This document shows, one piece after another, positions 44,784-53,719 of a stretch of 64,000 nt of DNA (positions are counted from its first letter, which is position 1; each line of letters opens with the position of its first letter). The stretch comes from Marinomonas algicola (GTDB lineage Bacteria > Pseudomonadota > Gammaproteobacteria > Pseudomonadales > Marinomonadaceae), in NCBI RefSeq assembly GCF_014805825.1, contig NZ_CP061941.1, positions 1,240,001 to 1,304,000 of the forward strand. Reading direction: 5' to 3'. Under the pieces are notes generated by a model. The model saw nothing but the letters and a program-made list of their open reading frames with translations, had not been told where the DNA came from and searched no databases. The translations under genes and the position numbers were made by a program.

Positions 44784-45956
44784 ATGCAAAAATTAGTGAG
44801 TATGGAAAATATGAGTGTCAATGTTCGATCTGAGTATCAATCACCCATTGTCGCCACGCTGGCGCAGTCTTTAAAAGATGGGTTTGAAAACCCAGAGAAA
44901 CTCTCTGGGCGTTGCCAATTCGAATTTTTTGAAGAAAATGGAAAAATACATTTTTTGTCGGTGCAATTTGATCCTGCCGTTCTCACTCTCAGTGCAGAGC
45001 CTTTTTTAGAAAGTGATGCACAAATCAGTATGCCTCTCAGTGTTGCCGAAAAAATAATAGCGAACCTTGAGGGTGTGGATTATCGCGACCCAGACATTAT
45101 TGGTAAAATGAACATGTCTGGAAACCTTCATATTGTGAATCATCTTGCTAAAGCCTTGGTTAAACCATCCAGGGCAACTCAATCTACGTTTGATGACGCA
45201 ACTGAGCGTTATAGAGAGGCTTACTCTATGACGTCCATTCTTTATCTGGATTCACCGACTGAATTGCAAATTTTAGAAACAATTGAATCAAAGCAGCCGT
45301 TTATTATTCGTCATTTGGAAGCGAATAATGGTGGGCAAATAAAATGGACGCTTGAGCAACTGAGAAGCAAGTACGCGGATGTTTTGTTGAGAGTTCGATC
45401 AGCAACAGAGAAAGAAACGGTCGCTGATTTTATTGATAAGCTGATGCACTTAAAAAAGCAGAAGGCGACAGACATTATTGAAGGCCATACAAAGGTGTAT
45501 ACGGAAGGCTGTTCTTTGCCTTGGCAAATGATAGACGATTTTTTACCCCACTACTTTACTCCCCATGATTTTACTGAACCGCAGATCTGGTTGGGTTCCG
45601 TTCCTATTGATGCTCCTGCGAGTAGTCTACACAGGGACCCGTTAGACGGTTTTTTATATCAGCTTATAGGGCGCAAAAAAGTGATTTTGTTCTCTCCTGA
45701 TCAGGCTCGATGTTTATACCCGATGAAGGCGTATAACAATTATCAACCTTGTTGGGTCAAGCCAGAGTCTGCGAACTTTGACTTATTTCCACTTTTTAAA
45801 AGCGCTCGACCTGTTGACGTTATTTTAGAGGCTGGTGAAATTTTGGTGCAACCCGCTGGTTGGTTTCATGCCGTTTATTGCCTTGATTCACCGACGTTCT
45901 CAGTGAGCTATTTTCTTAGGTTTCCTGTCGGTGTTGAGTCATCTGAGCTGAGTTAA
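44784..45956 (+). CDS. JmjC/cupin-8 oxygenase with SCP2-like N-terminus
   Basis: A 390-aa protein. Residues about 235-385 form a JmjC-type Fe(II)/2-oxoglutarate hydroxylase fold: HxD in SLHRDPLDGF (H283, D285), distal histidine in PAGWFHAV (H362), with IGRKKVILFSPDQ between. These enzymes usually hydroxylate side chains. Residues 75-128 (ISMPLSVAEKIIANLEG then GKMNMSGNLHIVNHLAKAL) resemble the SCP2 lipid-carrier fold, a weaker call. AAGGA sits just before the start. Placed after the secretion genes and beside an acyltransferase, it may hydroxylate the peptides or an acyl chain held by the SCP2-like part; that is inference. Confidence 0.72.
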   Translation: MQKLVSMENMSVNVRSEYQSPIVATLAQSLKDGFENPEKLSGRCQFEFFEENGKIHFLSVQFDPAVLTLSAEPFLESDAQISMPLSVAEKIIANLEGVDYRDPDIIGKMNMSGNLHIVNHLAKALVKPSRATQSTFDDATERYREAYSMTSILYLDSPTELQILETIESKQPFIIRHLEANNGGQIKWTLEQLRSKYADVLLRVRSATEKETVADFIDKLMHLKKQKATDIIEGHTKVYTEGCSLPWQMIDDFLPHYFTPHDFTEPQIWLGSVPIDAPASSLHRDPLDGFLYQLIGRKKVILFSPDQARCLYPMKAYNNYQPCWVKPESANFDLFPLFKSARPVDVILEAGEILVQPAGWFHAVYCLDSPTFSVSYFLRFPVGVESSELS

Positions 45957-45981
45957 AATGGTTAGAGTTAGGGAAGGGAGT

Positions 45982-47424
45982 ATGTCTTTTCAAATGCAAT
46001 ACGATCAATGGCGCTTTACTGTGTTTGGGGGACGTTTTCCCCAATATAATCGCCTTAATGAATTAAACGATGAGTTAACAGGGGAATTCAAAAAGGCCTT
46101 GATCGATGAACTTGCGAGCGTTCAAAAAAAAGCCTTGCTATTCAGCCAATCGTCGCTGGTGTTTGAACAGAAAGTGGCGTGCTTTGAGGCGTTAGATGCT
46201 CAATTTGATTCTTTGGAGTCCATGCTGTTTTTGCTAACGATACAGTATCCAAATGAGGACTTTCGTGAATGTCAGGCGTACCTTAATGATACCGAAACAC
46301 TCTTGTTTAAAAGTGTCAGTCAATTTATGACTAAGCTGTTAATGGCGTCTTCAAACATGCTCCCTTTATGGGGGAAACGATTGCAAGAAGAGCACAGTAC
46401 ACCGCCTCAAAATAACGCATCAGGGGACGATGGTCTAGGCTTAATAACAGCAGACAGTGGCTTTATTGAGCAATTGCAACATCGGATCAAATCTGACCCT
46501 ATCGAACAGAATGGTTACCCTAAAAGCTTTAATCAAGTGTGTATCAACAACGGTCGCTTTATAAAAGAGAAGGTCTTGAAAAGCGATGTCACTACAAACT
46601 TGCATTTAACACAGTCTGACGACGTGTTCCGTCGATCAAGGTCGTATTTCAGCGTCATTATGTCTGCCTCAGTACAAAGCAAAACACTTAGTCTACAAGG
46701 ATTAAGGGCTATCCAGAGACAACCATGGCGTGATTTTTATATTTCCATTATAGAAGCCATTCAGTTTATAGAAAGGCAGTTTTCTAAATACGATGAGCGT
46801 TTTCAAGGTAAGGTGATGAATGCTTTTTTAGCGGGGAGAATTCGCTTTGTTGAGGATGTAGCGGCGGCTTCATTTTGTTTCGATACCCCTAATGGATCGT
46901 TTATTCAGGTGACTTTTGTGGGGGATCTTGAGTCATTGGCTCTGCTTGCTCATGAATGTGGTCATTTAATTCATCAAGAGTTAATTCGGGATAAGTGGGT
47001 ATTAAGGCAGGATATCCAAACGTGCCTAACAGAATCCATCGCCATGTATTTTGAAAACCGAATCGTGAAAGATAGGTTGTTAGAGGAAGCATATGATGCC
47101 GCTGTCTTTCAGGCGTGGCTACTGAGGCAATACAATGAATGGGTTAATCGACATGAACTGTTTGAGCGATTTGAACTGGGTCTTTATAAGCTTGATAGGG
47201 TAAACCAAACTCAGGTTGCTCATTTATGGAGGACGCTCATTAGAGACTATTATCCCTGTAACATTGTTTTTGATCCGATGTTTGAATACGAAGGCTTTAA
47301 AACGCCTCATTTAAGTTTCTCGCCTTTTTATCACTCGGTCTATCCAATTGCGTATTTATACGCCATCGATATAAATGAAAAGAGGTTGAAAAAATTAATA
47401 ACGCTTCTCAGTCTCCATATATAG
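45982..47424 (+). CDS. M3-like zinc metallopeptidase
   Basis: A 480-aa peptidase resembling oligoendopeptidase F (family M3). The zinc motif is HECGHLIHQE (H324, E325, H328), with the third ligand in TESIAMYFE (E351). M3 enzymes cut short peptides in the cytoplasm, and no signal peptide is present here. It could process the N-termini of the glycine-rich peptides, since the exporter seems unable to. ATG 45982 was preferred because AAGGGAG precedes it; ATG 45958 lacks a ribosome site. It ends 14 bases from a convergent photolyase gene, which closes the cluster. Confidence 0.75.
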   Translation: MSFQMQYDQWRFTVFGGRFPQYNRLNELNDELTGEFKKALIDELASVQKKALLFSQSSLVFEQKVACFEALDAQFDSLESMLFLLTIQYPNEDFRECQAYLNDTETLLFKSVSQFMTKLLMASSNMLPLWGKRLQEEHSTPPQNNASGDDGLGLITADSGFIEQLQHRIKSDPIEQNGYPKSFNQVCINNGRFIKEKVLKSDVTTNLHLTQSDDVFRRSRSYFSVIMSASVQSKTLSLQGLRAIQRQPWRDFYISIIEAIQFIERQFSKYDERFQGKVMNAFLAGRIRFVEDVAAASFCFDTPNGSFIQVTFVGDLESLALLAHECGHLIHQELIRDKWVLRQDIQTCLTESIAMYFENRIVKDRLLEEAYDAAVFQAWLLRQYNEWVNRHELFERFELGLYKLDRVNQTQVAHLWRTLIRDYYPCNIVFDPMFEYEGFKTPHLSFSPFYHSVYPIAYLYAIDINEKRLKKLITLLSLHI

Positions 47425-47438
47425 ATTAGTGTCATAAA

Positions 47439-49022
47439 TTAGAGTGTATTGAGGGAATTGAATACGTCGTTTGCCTTATTTAAAATGGCGCTTCTATCCT
47501 CTTCTGATTGTTTGTCCCAATTTCGATAGATCATGCTCATTCTTGGGTTGGAGGCCAATTTTTCGCGATGTTTATTGATAAAGTGCCAATAGAGACTGTT
47601 AAAGGGACACGCTAGATCGCCAGTCTTTTGTTTCACTTTGTAGTGACAGTTAGAACAATAGCTGCTCATTTTTTGGATATAATTACCACTGGCGGCATAC
47701 GGTTTTGACGCAACCCAGTTGTCGGCAAATTGACTCATGCTACGTGTATTTGGCAATTCTACCCATTCAATGGCATCAATATAAATACCTAAATACCATT
47801 GATCGACTTCTTTAGGGTCGATACCCGCAAGCAAACAAAAGTTACCTGTTACCATGAGCCTTTGAATATGGTGGGCATAGGCATAGTCCAAAGATTGCTT
47901 TATCGATTGAGAAACACAGTGCATTTTTGTATTACCATCCCAAAAAAATGACGGCAGTGCCTGTTTTGCTTGTAATTGGTTTTGTTGCGTATAATCCGGC
48001 ATATTCACCCAATACATGCCTCTTACATACTCGCGCCATCCCAGAATTTGCCGAATAAACCCTTCAATTTGAGCCATACTAATTTCTTGATTATCTTGAT
48101 AAGTCTGTAATGCGGCTTTGATCACTTGCATTGGAGACAGCATTTTTGAGTTAAGTGCAAAAGATAATCTTGAATGATAGAGGCTCCAGGCATAGGCCGA
48201 CTGATCCGTCATCGCATCTTGAAAACGACCGAAATTCACTAATAAGTTTGAGCAAAAAAACGTGAGTAACGCTTTTGACTGTTGTCGGCTATTAGGCCAT
48301 ATAAGGTTTTTTTCAGGCTGGCCAAGATAGGGAATTTGATGGCGGTGAATACGTTCAAGGATATGTTCTACCGAATTCTGAAAAGTCAGTGGTTCAGGGA
48401 TATCCTCTAAGTTCTGTGGCTTTAATTTATTTCTGTTTTGCTGGTCGAAATTCCATTGACCCTGAACGGGCTCACCGTTATCTTGCATTAAAATACAATA
48501 CTTCTTTCGCATTTTTCGATAGAAGGCTTCCATACGAACGGTTTTATTGGGCTTAAAGTGCTGCTGAATATCTGCAAACGGCAGTAAAAAATGTTCGCTT
48601 TCAACTTGGTTACATACCCATTCGCTCTTAGATGAAAAGGTCTCAAGTTGTTGACTAAGGCGATATTCATCCGGTCTCTGGTATTCAAATTCTTCTATTG
48701 AAAATTGCTTACACAAACGATGGATTAAAGAGGGAAGGTCTTTATCATTTTGGGTATCATCTAATGTTAAATAGCAAACATGGTGACCTGATTTAATTAG
48801 GGCATGAGCAAAGTTTTCCATCGCCGAGAAGAAAGCGCAGAGTTTATGAATATGATGTTTTACATAGAGTGCCTCTTGATGCAATTCGGCGATTAAATAC
48901 AGCACCTCATTTGGCTTTTTTTCACCATTGGTTTGTGGATGAGAGTTGTTAAACCAAGAGTGGCTTGCATTAAGTTGATCACCCAGAATGAGTCGAAGTG
49001 TTCGGTATGTTTTATTTAGCAT
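47439..49022 (-). CDS. iron-sulfur bacterial cryptochrome/(6-4) photolyase
   Basis: A 527-aa flavoprotein of the FeS-BCP class, whose studied members repair (6-4) photoproducts or act as blue-light receptors. Four cysteines match the cluster ligands of PhrB by spacing: C369 in MHCVSQ, then C456 and C459 in CSNC and C472 in DLACPF. The HHIQRLMVTGNF and GIYIDAIEWVELPNTRSMSQ segments are typical. It is the last gene of a three-photolyase operon, with the upstream gene ending four bases away. Confidence 0.9.
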   Translation of the reverse strand: MLNKTYRTLRLILGDQLNASHSWFNNSHPQTNGEKKPNEVLYLIAELHQEALYVKHHIHKLCAFFSAMENFAHALIKSGHHVCYLTLDDTQNDKDLPSLIHRLCKQFSIEEFEYQRPDEYRLSQQLETFSSKSEWVCNQVESEHFLLPFADIQQHFKPNKTVRMEAFYRKMRKKYCILMQDNGEPVQGQWNFDQQNRNKLKPQNLEDIPEPLTFQNSVEHILERIHRHQIPYLGQPEKNLIWPNSRQQSKALLTFFCSNLLVNFGRFQDAMTDQSAYAWSLYHSRLSFALNSKMLSPMQVIKAALQTYQDNQEISMAQIEGFIRQILGWREYVRGMYWVNMPDYTQQNQLQAKQALPSFFWDGNTKMHCVSQSIKQSLDYAYAHHIQRLMVTGNFCLLAGIDPKEVDQWYLGIYIDAIEWVELPNTRSMSQFADNWVASKPYAASGNYIQKMSSYCSNCHYKVKQKTGDLACPFNSLYWHFINKHREKLASNPRMSMIYRNWDKQSEEDRSAILNKANDVFNSLNTL

Positions 49023-49026
49023 AAGG

Positions 49027-50526
49027 TTACTTTTTTGATTTAGTCACTTTTTTAGTTGGGCGAATGTGTGTTTTTAAAATGCGATATTTTTCACTTTTTA
49101 CATCTGTTCGCTTCTGAAACCCCCATAAACGATCCCTAGCGGCTTTGGATGCCGGTCTAAAATCGATAATGGGACTTGGGTACTCTCGACCAATTTCTAT
49201 CTCATACATCGCTTCTTCCATGGGGGTCAATTCCCATGGTTTATGAACAATTTCATTGGGTATGCAGTTGAGTTCTGGTACCCAGCGTTTAATAAAGAGG
49301 GCATCAGAGTCATGTTCTTGAGATTGTAAAATCGGATTGTAAATACGTATGGTGTTGGTGCCTGTGATACCGGCTTGCATTTGAAATTGTGGGTAGTGGA
49401 TGCCGGGTTCAAAATCCAAAAAGAGTCGTGCTAAATGATGTACACCCAAACGCCAGTCAATGTTTAAGTGATGACATAAAAAGCTAACTAACATCGCCCG
49501 CATTCTAAAGTTAATGTAACCTGTATGATGCAGTGCTCTCATACACGCATCAACTAAAGGGTAGCCCGTTGTTCCTTGCATCCAACAAATTAGGTCTGAT
49601 TCTACTTTGTCGTCTTTTCGATAAGGGTAATTATGGTAAGCTTGATTGACTGCACGTAATTCCATATCGCATTCAGATTCAAACTTTTGAATGAAGTGAC
49701 AATGCCAATGGAGCCTTGAACTAAATGCAATGAATGTTCGACGCCATTTGGGTTTATTCCAGTGTTCTAATAGATATTGATAGACTTCCCTTAGACTGAT
49801 GTTTCCCCAAGCTAAGTAAGGTGATAAACGAGAGCAAGCAGACCGACTCAAGGATGGACTTGAGATAGAGTAGTAATAAGCTTTGCCTCGTTCCTCAAAA
49901 AAACTTTCCAAGGTTTTTATCGCCAGTGTAGGGCCTCCCGTTTGCATGCCCTTTTTAGTTGTCTGCCAAGATTCTGGGACTGTTATCGGTGTGGGTTCAA
50001 AAGCAAACCAGAAGATCTTCTTTAATTCAATTTTAACGATCGGTCTTCTCATAATTTTATCCCAATGCTTGTCCCAGTCCACCCGGCTAACAAGCCCTCT
50101 TATGACGGCGGCTGTCGGCGACTCAATCCATGTTATTTTCTTTTTTTGAACCCAGTTGCTAATTATTTTATCGCGTAAGTATGTTTTTCTGATTCCTGTT
50201 TCTTCATAGCTAAAGAGGTGACTAAAAGGCGTCTTTCTGAACAGTGTTTCTAACGCGTTGATCGCCTCATCAAGTACAATGTGTATTTGTGTATGATATT
50301 GAGATAATTGCCGATTAAGGTCCGCTAATGATTGCCAAACGAAACGCCAATGACGCTCATCGTAGTGAGGATCTGCAATTAATGATGGTTCAAAAATATA
50401 AAGCAGCATGATAGGTTTTTTTTTCTCGCTTGCCGCTAATAATGAAGCGTGATCGGTTAAACGAAGATCCCGTTTTAGCCAGACAACAACGGGTAAGTCA
50501 GGTGAATTTGTGTCTAGGTGATTCAT
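49027..50526 (-). CDS. CPD photolyase/cryptochrome family protein
   Basis: A 499-aa flavoprotein with an N-terminal photolyase alpha/beta domain (PVVVWLKRDLRLTDHASLL) and a C-terminal FAD domain (SPYLAWGNISLREVY, RLHWHCHFIQKF, GTTGYPLVDACMRALHHTGYINFRMRAM). It belongs to a branch related to class I/III photolyases but I cannot say which lesion it repairs. The start at 50526 overlaps the stop of the Cry-DASH gene by one base (TAATG), a coupling arrangement; an ATG at 50547 is in frame but inside the upstream gene. Confidence 0.82.
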   Translation of the reverse strand: MNHLDTNSPDLPVVVWLKRDLRLTDHASLLAASEKKKPIMLLYIFEPSLIADPHYDERHWRFVWQSLADLNRQLSQYHTQIHIVLDEAINALETLFRKTPFSHLFSYEETGIRKTYLRDKIISNWVQKKKITWIESPTAAVIRGLVSRVDWDKHWDKIMRRPIVKIELKKIFWFAFEPTPITVPESWQTTKKGMQTGGPTLAIKTLESFFEERGKAYYYSISSPSLSRSACSRLSPYLAWGNISLREVYQYLLEHWNKPKWRRTFIAFSSRLHWHCHFIQKFESECDMELRAVNQAYHNYPYRKDDKVESDLICWMQGTTGYPLVDACMRALHHTGYINFRMRAMLVSFLCHHLNIDWRLGVHHLARLFLDFEPGIHYPQFQMQAGITGTNTIRIYNPILQSQEHDSDALFIKRWVPELNCIPNEIVHKPWELTPMEEAMYEIEIGREYPSPIIDFRPASKAARDRLWGFQKRTDVKSEKYRILKTHIRPTKKVTKSKK

Positions 50527-51854
50527 TATAAAATTTGAATGGGCCAATCGGCTGCATCCACAGAGTCCAGTTGACGGTCAAATTGATCTCCTTGCCATTT
50601 CGAAATAAAAGCCCCATTTGGATCATATATTTGAGTTTGTTTTTCTAAATTAAAATGACGACCTCCTTTAGGGTCTGCTCCCACCCCAGCGATATATTGC
50701 CAATTCCCCCAGTTAATCGCGACATCATAATCAATGAGTTTTTCTTCAAAGAGCGCTGCGCCATAACGCCAATCAATACCTAATTCGTGAATTAAACAAC
50801 TGGCGGCTAATTGACGACCGCGATTACTTATATAACCGGTTTGGTCCAGCTGATTCATACAAGCATTCACAATAGGGTAGGGTGTGCTTCCATTACACCA
50901 TTTTTGAAACCGCTCTGCGTAATAGCGGCCTTTATTTGATTTACCAGTAATGCCTTGGGGTTGAAAAAGTTTGGCACCATAGTATTGAGCATATAAATGA
51001 AAATATTCTCGCCATAAAAGCTCAAAGTAAATCCAGTAAGTTGACTCATTTGCTCCATGCTGGTTTTCATAGTCAGTGAGTGACTGTAAAACTTGTCTAG
51101 GGGAGAGGTTGCCGTTCGCTAACCAAGCTGAAAATTTGGTGGAATTTCCCCAACCTTCTAATGCATTGCGAACGCTTTTGTAGGATGAAGGAGAATTGCT
51201 TGAAAAATAGGCATCAAGCTGATTGTGAGCCGCCCTTTCTCCTCCTGAAAAAAAGTAGGGAGTCGGTTTCATATTTGCCTTGTTTACAATAAAGCGGCTT
51301 GCTGGAAACAGAAAAGAAAATGCGTCTAAACTTGCAGGAAGAGAATAGGGTTTATCGATCACGGTTGGCGGATCGAATGATTCGACTTGACGGCGGAATT
51401 GACTAAATGTTGAGGGGACGGTATTAAATTCAATCGCCTTTTTATCAAAGAGTGTGAGACCATCTTCAATCACAAAACGCACATCATTAAATTGCCTTTT
51501 TAATGATTCAAGGATTTTACTTTCGTCCACTCCAGGGTGCCTATGGCGATAGAAAGATGTTACAGGTATGTCATCAAGTAGGGCTTTGAAGGTTTGGGAT
51601 GCAGAGTAAGGAGAAAGGAGCAGTTTATTACCAAGTTTTTGTAAACTACGATCTAGATTATGAAGACTTTCTTCTAAGAAATTTTGCCTGCGATTGCCGA
51701 TGTGTTTTGTACCAAATACACTCATCGAGTGATTGACCTTGTTCACGCAATAGATACACAAGAGCACATCAACTTCAAAGGAGGCTAATTGCATTAATTT
51801 ATTGTCATTTACTCTTAAATCATCACCAAACCAATAAATGCCTATTTTCTTCAT
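50526..51854 (-). CDS. DASH-type cryptochrome
   Basis: A 442-aa cryptochrome. The N-terminal antenna domain begins KKIGIYWFGDDLRVNDN, and the FAD domain carries the DASH hallmark GVGADPKGGRHFNLEKQ, plus GCNGSTPYPIVNAC-like and CLIHELGIDWRYGA segments. DASH proteins repair cyclobutane dimers in single-stranded DNA and may sense blue light. It is the first gene of the three-photolyase operon. Confidence 0.9.
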   Translation of the reverse strand: MKKIGIYWFGDDLRVNDNKLMQLASFEVDVLLCIYCVNKVNHSMSVFGTKHIGNRRQNFLEESLHNLDRSLQKLGNKLLLSPYSASQTFKALLDDIPVTSFYRHRHPGVDESKILESLKRQFNDVRFVIEDGLTLFDKKAIEFNTVPSTFSQFRRQVESFDPPTVIDKPYSLPASLDAFSFLFPASRFIVNKANMKPTPYFFSGGERAAHNQLDAYFSSNSPSSYKSVRNALEGWGNSTKFSAWLANGNLSPRQVLQSLTDYENQHGANESTYWIYFELLWREYFHLYAQYYGAKLFQPQGITGKSNKGRYYAERFQKWCNGSTPYPIVNACMNQLDQTGYISNRGRQLAASCLIHELGIDWRYGAALFEEKLIDYDVAINWGNWQYIAGVGADPKGGRHFNLEKQTQIYDPNGAFISKWQGDQFDRQLDSVDAADWPIQIL

Positions 51855-52020
51855 GACTCGTATTTCTCTTAATTCTTCTTAAATCTATACGATATTTAAT
51901 GTAGGCTAGATCATTGTAGAAACGATAATTGAAAAATAACGCATCAAACACCAATCGTTTTTTAAGTTAAGATGATATAAAGGGTTTGGTTGAGCCATTG
52001 AAATACGTTAGTTTAACTGG

Positions 52021-52962
52021 ATGTTGGAGGATTTTTTGGATATTCCGCAGGTTCCTGATATTGAAAAAAATCGGTTAAAAAGTCTAAGATCTTTAAATAT
52101 ATTAGATTCTTCTGCTGAAGAACGTTTTGATCGAATTACGAGAATGGCCAAGCGTATTTTTAATGTGCCGATCGTACTGGTTAGTCTGGTTGATCAAAAT
52201 CGTCAATGGTTTAAGTCTTGTATTGGATTAGACGTACGAGAGACGTCTAGAGACATTTCTTTCTGTGGTCATGCCATTTTAAAGGATGAAGTATTGGTAA
52301 TAAAGGATGCGAGCAATGACGAGCGTTTTTTTGATAATCCTTTGGTTACTCATTCTCCCAATATTCGGTTTTATGCTGGTTGCCCTGTTAGGTCTGAAGA
52401 TGGGTATCGATTAGGGACATTATGCTTAATCGATCAAGAGCCAAGAGCGTTTTCTGAAGAGGACATTGAAGCACTAAAAGATTTGGCTAATATGGTTGAG
52501 CTAGAGCTTGCAGTGATTCATTCTCTGACAACGGACGACGCCACAAAAACGCTCAATAAGGAAGGGTTTACGATTCTGGCTCAAGACCGACTTGATTCTT
52601 GCCTAGAAGCGGACATCCCCGTTGCGGCAATTACCCTTAAAATTGATGATTTTCAATCCATAAATGATACCTTTGGGAGCGAGGAAGGAAAGCGTATCCT
52701 TGAAATGCTCACAAAATTTTTTAACACTGAGAGTTCCGATATTGAGCTATTTGGTCGCTTAGGTGATTGTACGTTTATTGCTTTATTAACAAATAAAAGT
52801 ATTGATGAGATGGCCTCTTTGATGCAAAACCTGAGTGACACATTTAAAAATAGAGAAAGAGAAACCTACTTTAAATATGAGGTAACCTTTACTTACGATG
52901 TCGTCAGGTTTAGCTCTGATGTACCTTGCTCAATTCAGGCTGTTATAGATGAATCTGAATAA
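52021..52962 (+). CDS. GAF-domain protein with degenerate GGDEF domain
   Basis: A 313-aa cytoplasmic protein. The GAF domain occupies about residues 25-170 (RITRMAKRIFNVPIVLVSLVD, SFCGHAIL, YAGCPVRSEDGYRLGTLCLID). The C-terminal 140 residues have the diguanylate cyclase fold, but the active-site loop reads GRLGDCTFIALL in place of GG(D/E)EF, so cyclase activity is unlikely. It may be a ligand-sensing or c-di-GMP-binding relic. It stands alone, divergent from Cry-DASH. Confidence 0.82.
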   Translation: MLEDFLDIPQVPDIEKNRLKSLRSLNILDSSAEERFDRITRMAKRIFNVPIVLVSLVDQNRQWFKSCIGLDVRETSRDISFCGHAILKDEVLVIKDASNDERFFDNPLVTHSPNIRFYAGCPVRSEDGYRLGTLCLIDQEPRAFSEEDIEALKDLANMVELELAVIHSLTTDDATKTLNKEGFTILAQDRLDSCLEADIPVAAITLKIDDFQSINDTFGSEEGKRILEMLTKFFNTESSDIELFGRLGDCTFIALLTNKSIDEMASLMQNLSDTFKNRERETYFKYEVTFTYDVVRFSSDVPCSIQAVIDESE

Positions 52963-52974
52963 AATAGGAAATGT

Positions 52975-53020
52975 GTGGCTACCCTCAGCTAGGAGAGGTG
53001 AGAGATGAGAGAGTAGCCAC
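52975..53020. repeat. inverted repeat after the GAF gene
   Basis: GTGGCTACCCTC pairs with GAGAGTAGCCAC with one mismatch around a purine-rich 22-base loop. It starts about a dozen bases after the GAF gene stop. No T run follows. Confidence 0.5.
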
Positions 53021-53055
53021 TCTCCACGCATTAGAAAAAGTGTATAAATATTCTA

Positions 53056-53130
53056 CTAAGATAAGTCGCATTTGGCCATTCGGGGCAGCGAATGGGTGCA
53101 ATTCCAAATAGAGACGCTTTCTTATCTTAG
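53056..53130. ncRNA. nested stem structure, possible structured RNA
   Basis: Three nested perfect stems: CTAAGATAAG (53056-53065) with CTTATCTTAG (53121-53130); ATTTGG (53070-53075) with CCAAAT (53104-53109); CCATTCG (53076-53082) with CGAATGG (53089-53095) around GGGCAG. The inner two are stacked end to end. It lies between convergent genes, so it could be a 3' untranslated structure of either, or a mobile palindromic repeat. Confidence 0.4.
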
Positions 53131-53148
53131 GTGCCAGTCAGCGAATAT

Positions 53149-53685
53149 TTATGCCGCTTCAAGTTCTCTTTCTGCGTAAAGTTGGATAACCCACTGTTCA
53201 ATCCTTTGATCAGTTAGGTCAAACTGTTGATCTTCGTCGATCGCTAATCCTATAAAATGTGTTTTGTCCTGTACACACGCCCGTGATGCTTCAAAATCAT
53301 AGCCTTCCGTTGACCATTGTCCGATGAAGTTTGCTTTTGTTGGAAGTAACTTTTCATACAGCCACCCCATTGCATCCACAAAGTAATCGCCATAGCCAAA
53401 TTGGTCACCTAGCCCGTATAAAGCGATGGTTTTATCTTCTAAAGAGAGTTCGCTCAGTGCGTCTCCAAGGTCTTCCCAGTCAGATTGAATGCCACCAAAG
53501 TCCCATGTTGGTATTCCTAAAATCAACATGGAATAGTCTTCTAACAAGCTAAGTTCTATGTCTTTAATGTTAAATAATTCAACATGTATTCCAAGCTCAG
53601 TATATTGAGCCGCGATTTTATAGCCAACTTCTTCTGTGTTGTTGGTATCGGTTCCATAAATAAGAGCAATCGGTGTCTGGCTCAT
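53149..53685 (-). CDS. flavodoxin
   Basis: A 178-aa long-chain flavodoxin, a small FMN electron carrier that often replaces ferredoxin under iron shortage. The phosphate loop is IYGTDTNNTEEV, and the FMN-stacking loops LGIPTWDFGGIQSDW and ALYGLGDQFGYGDYFVDAMG are clear. It follows the AraC-type regulator by 34 bases on the same strand, so the Fur-type sites ahead of that gene would also govern it. Confidence 0.92.
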   Translation of the reverse strand: MSQTPIALIYGTDTNNTEEVGYKIAAQYTELGIHVELFNIKDIELSLLEDYSMLILGIPTWDFGGIQSDWEDLGDALSELSLEDKTIALYGLGDQFGYGDYFVDAMGWLYEKLLPTKANFIGQWSTEGYDFEASRACVQDKTHFIGLAIDEDQQFDLTDQRIEQWVIQLYAERELEAA

Positions 53686-53719
53686 AATGTAAACTATTCC
53701 TGTCCATTACTAATTTTAA

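Noticed and set aside
36497..47424. Classical double-glycine-leader class II microcin cluster
   Set aside because: The shared N-terminus lacks the usual leader pattern, the exporter's peptidase domain shows no catalytic residues, and an acyltransferase is present, so the RTX comparison fits better.
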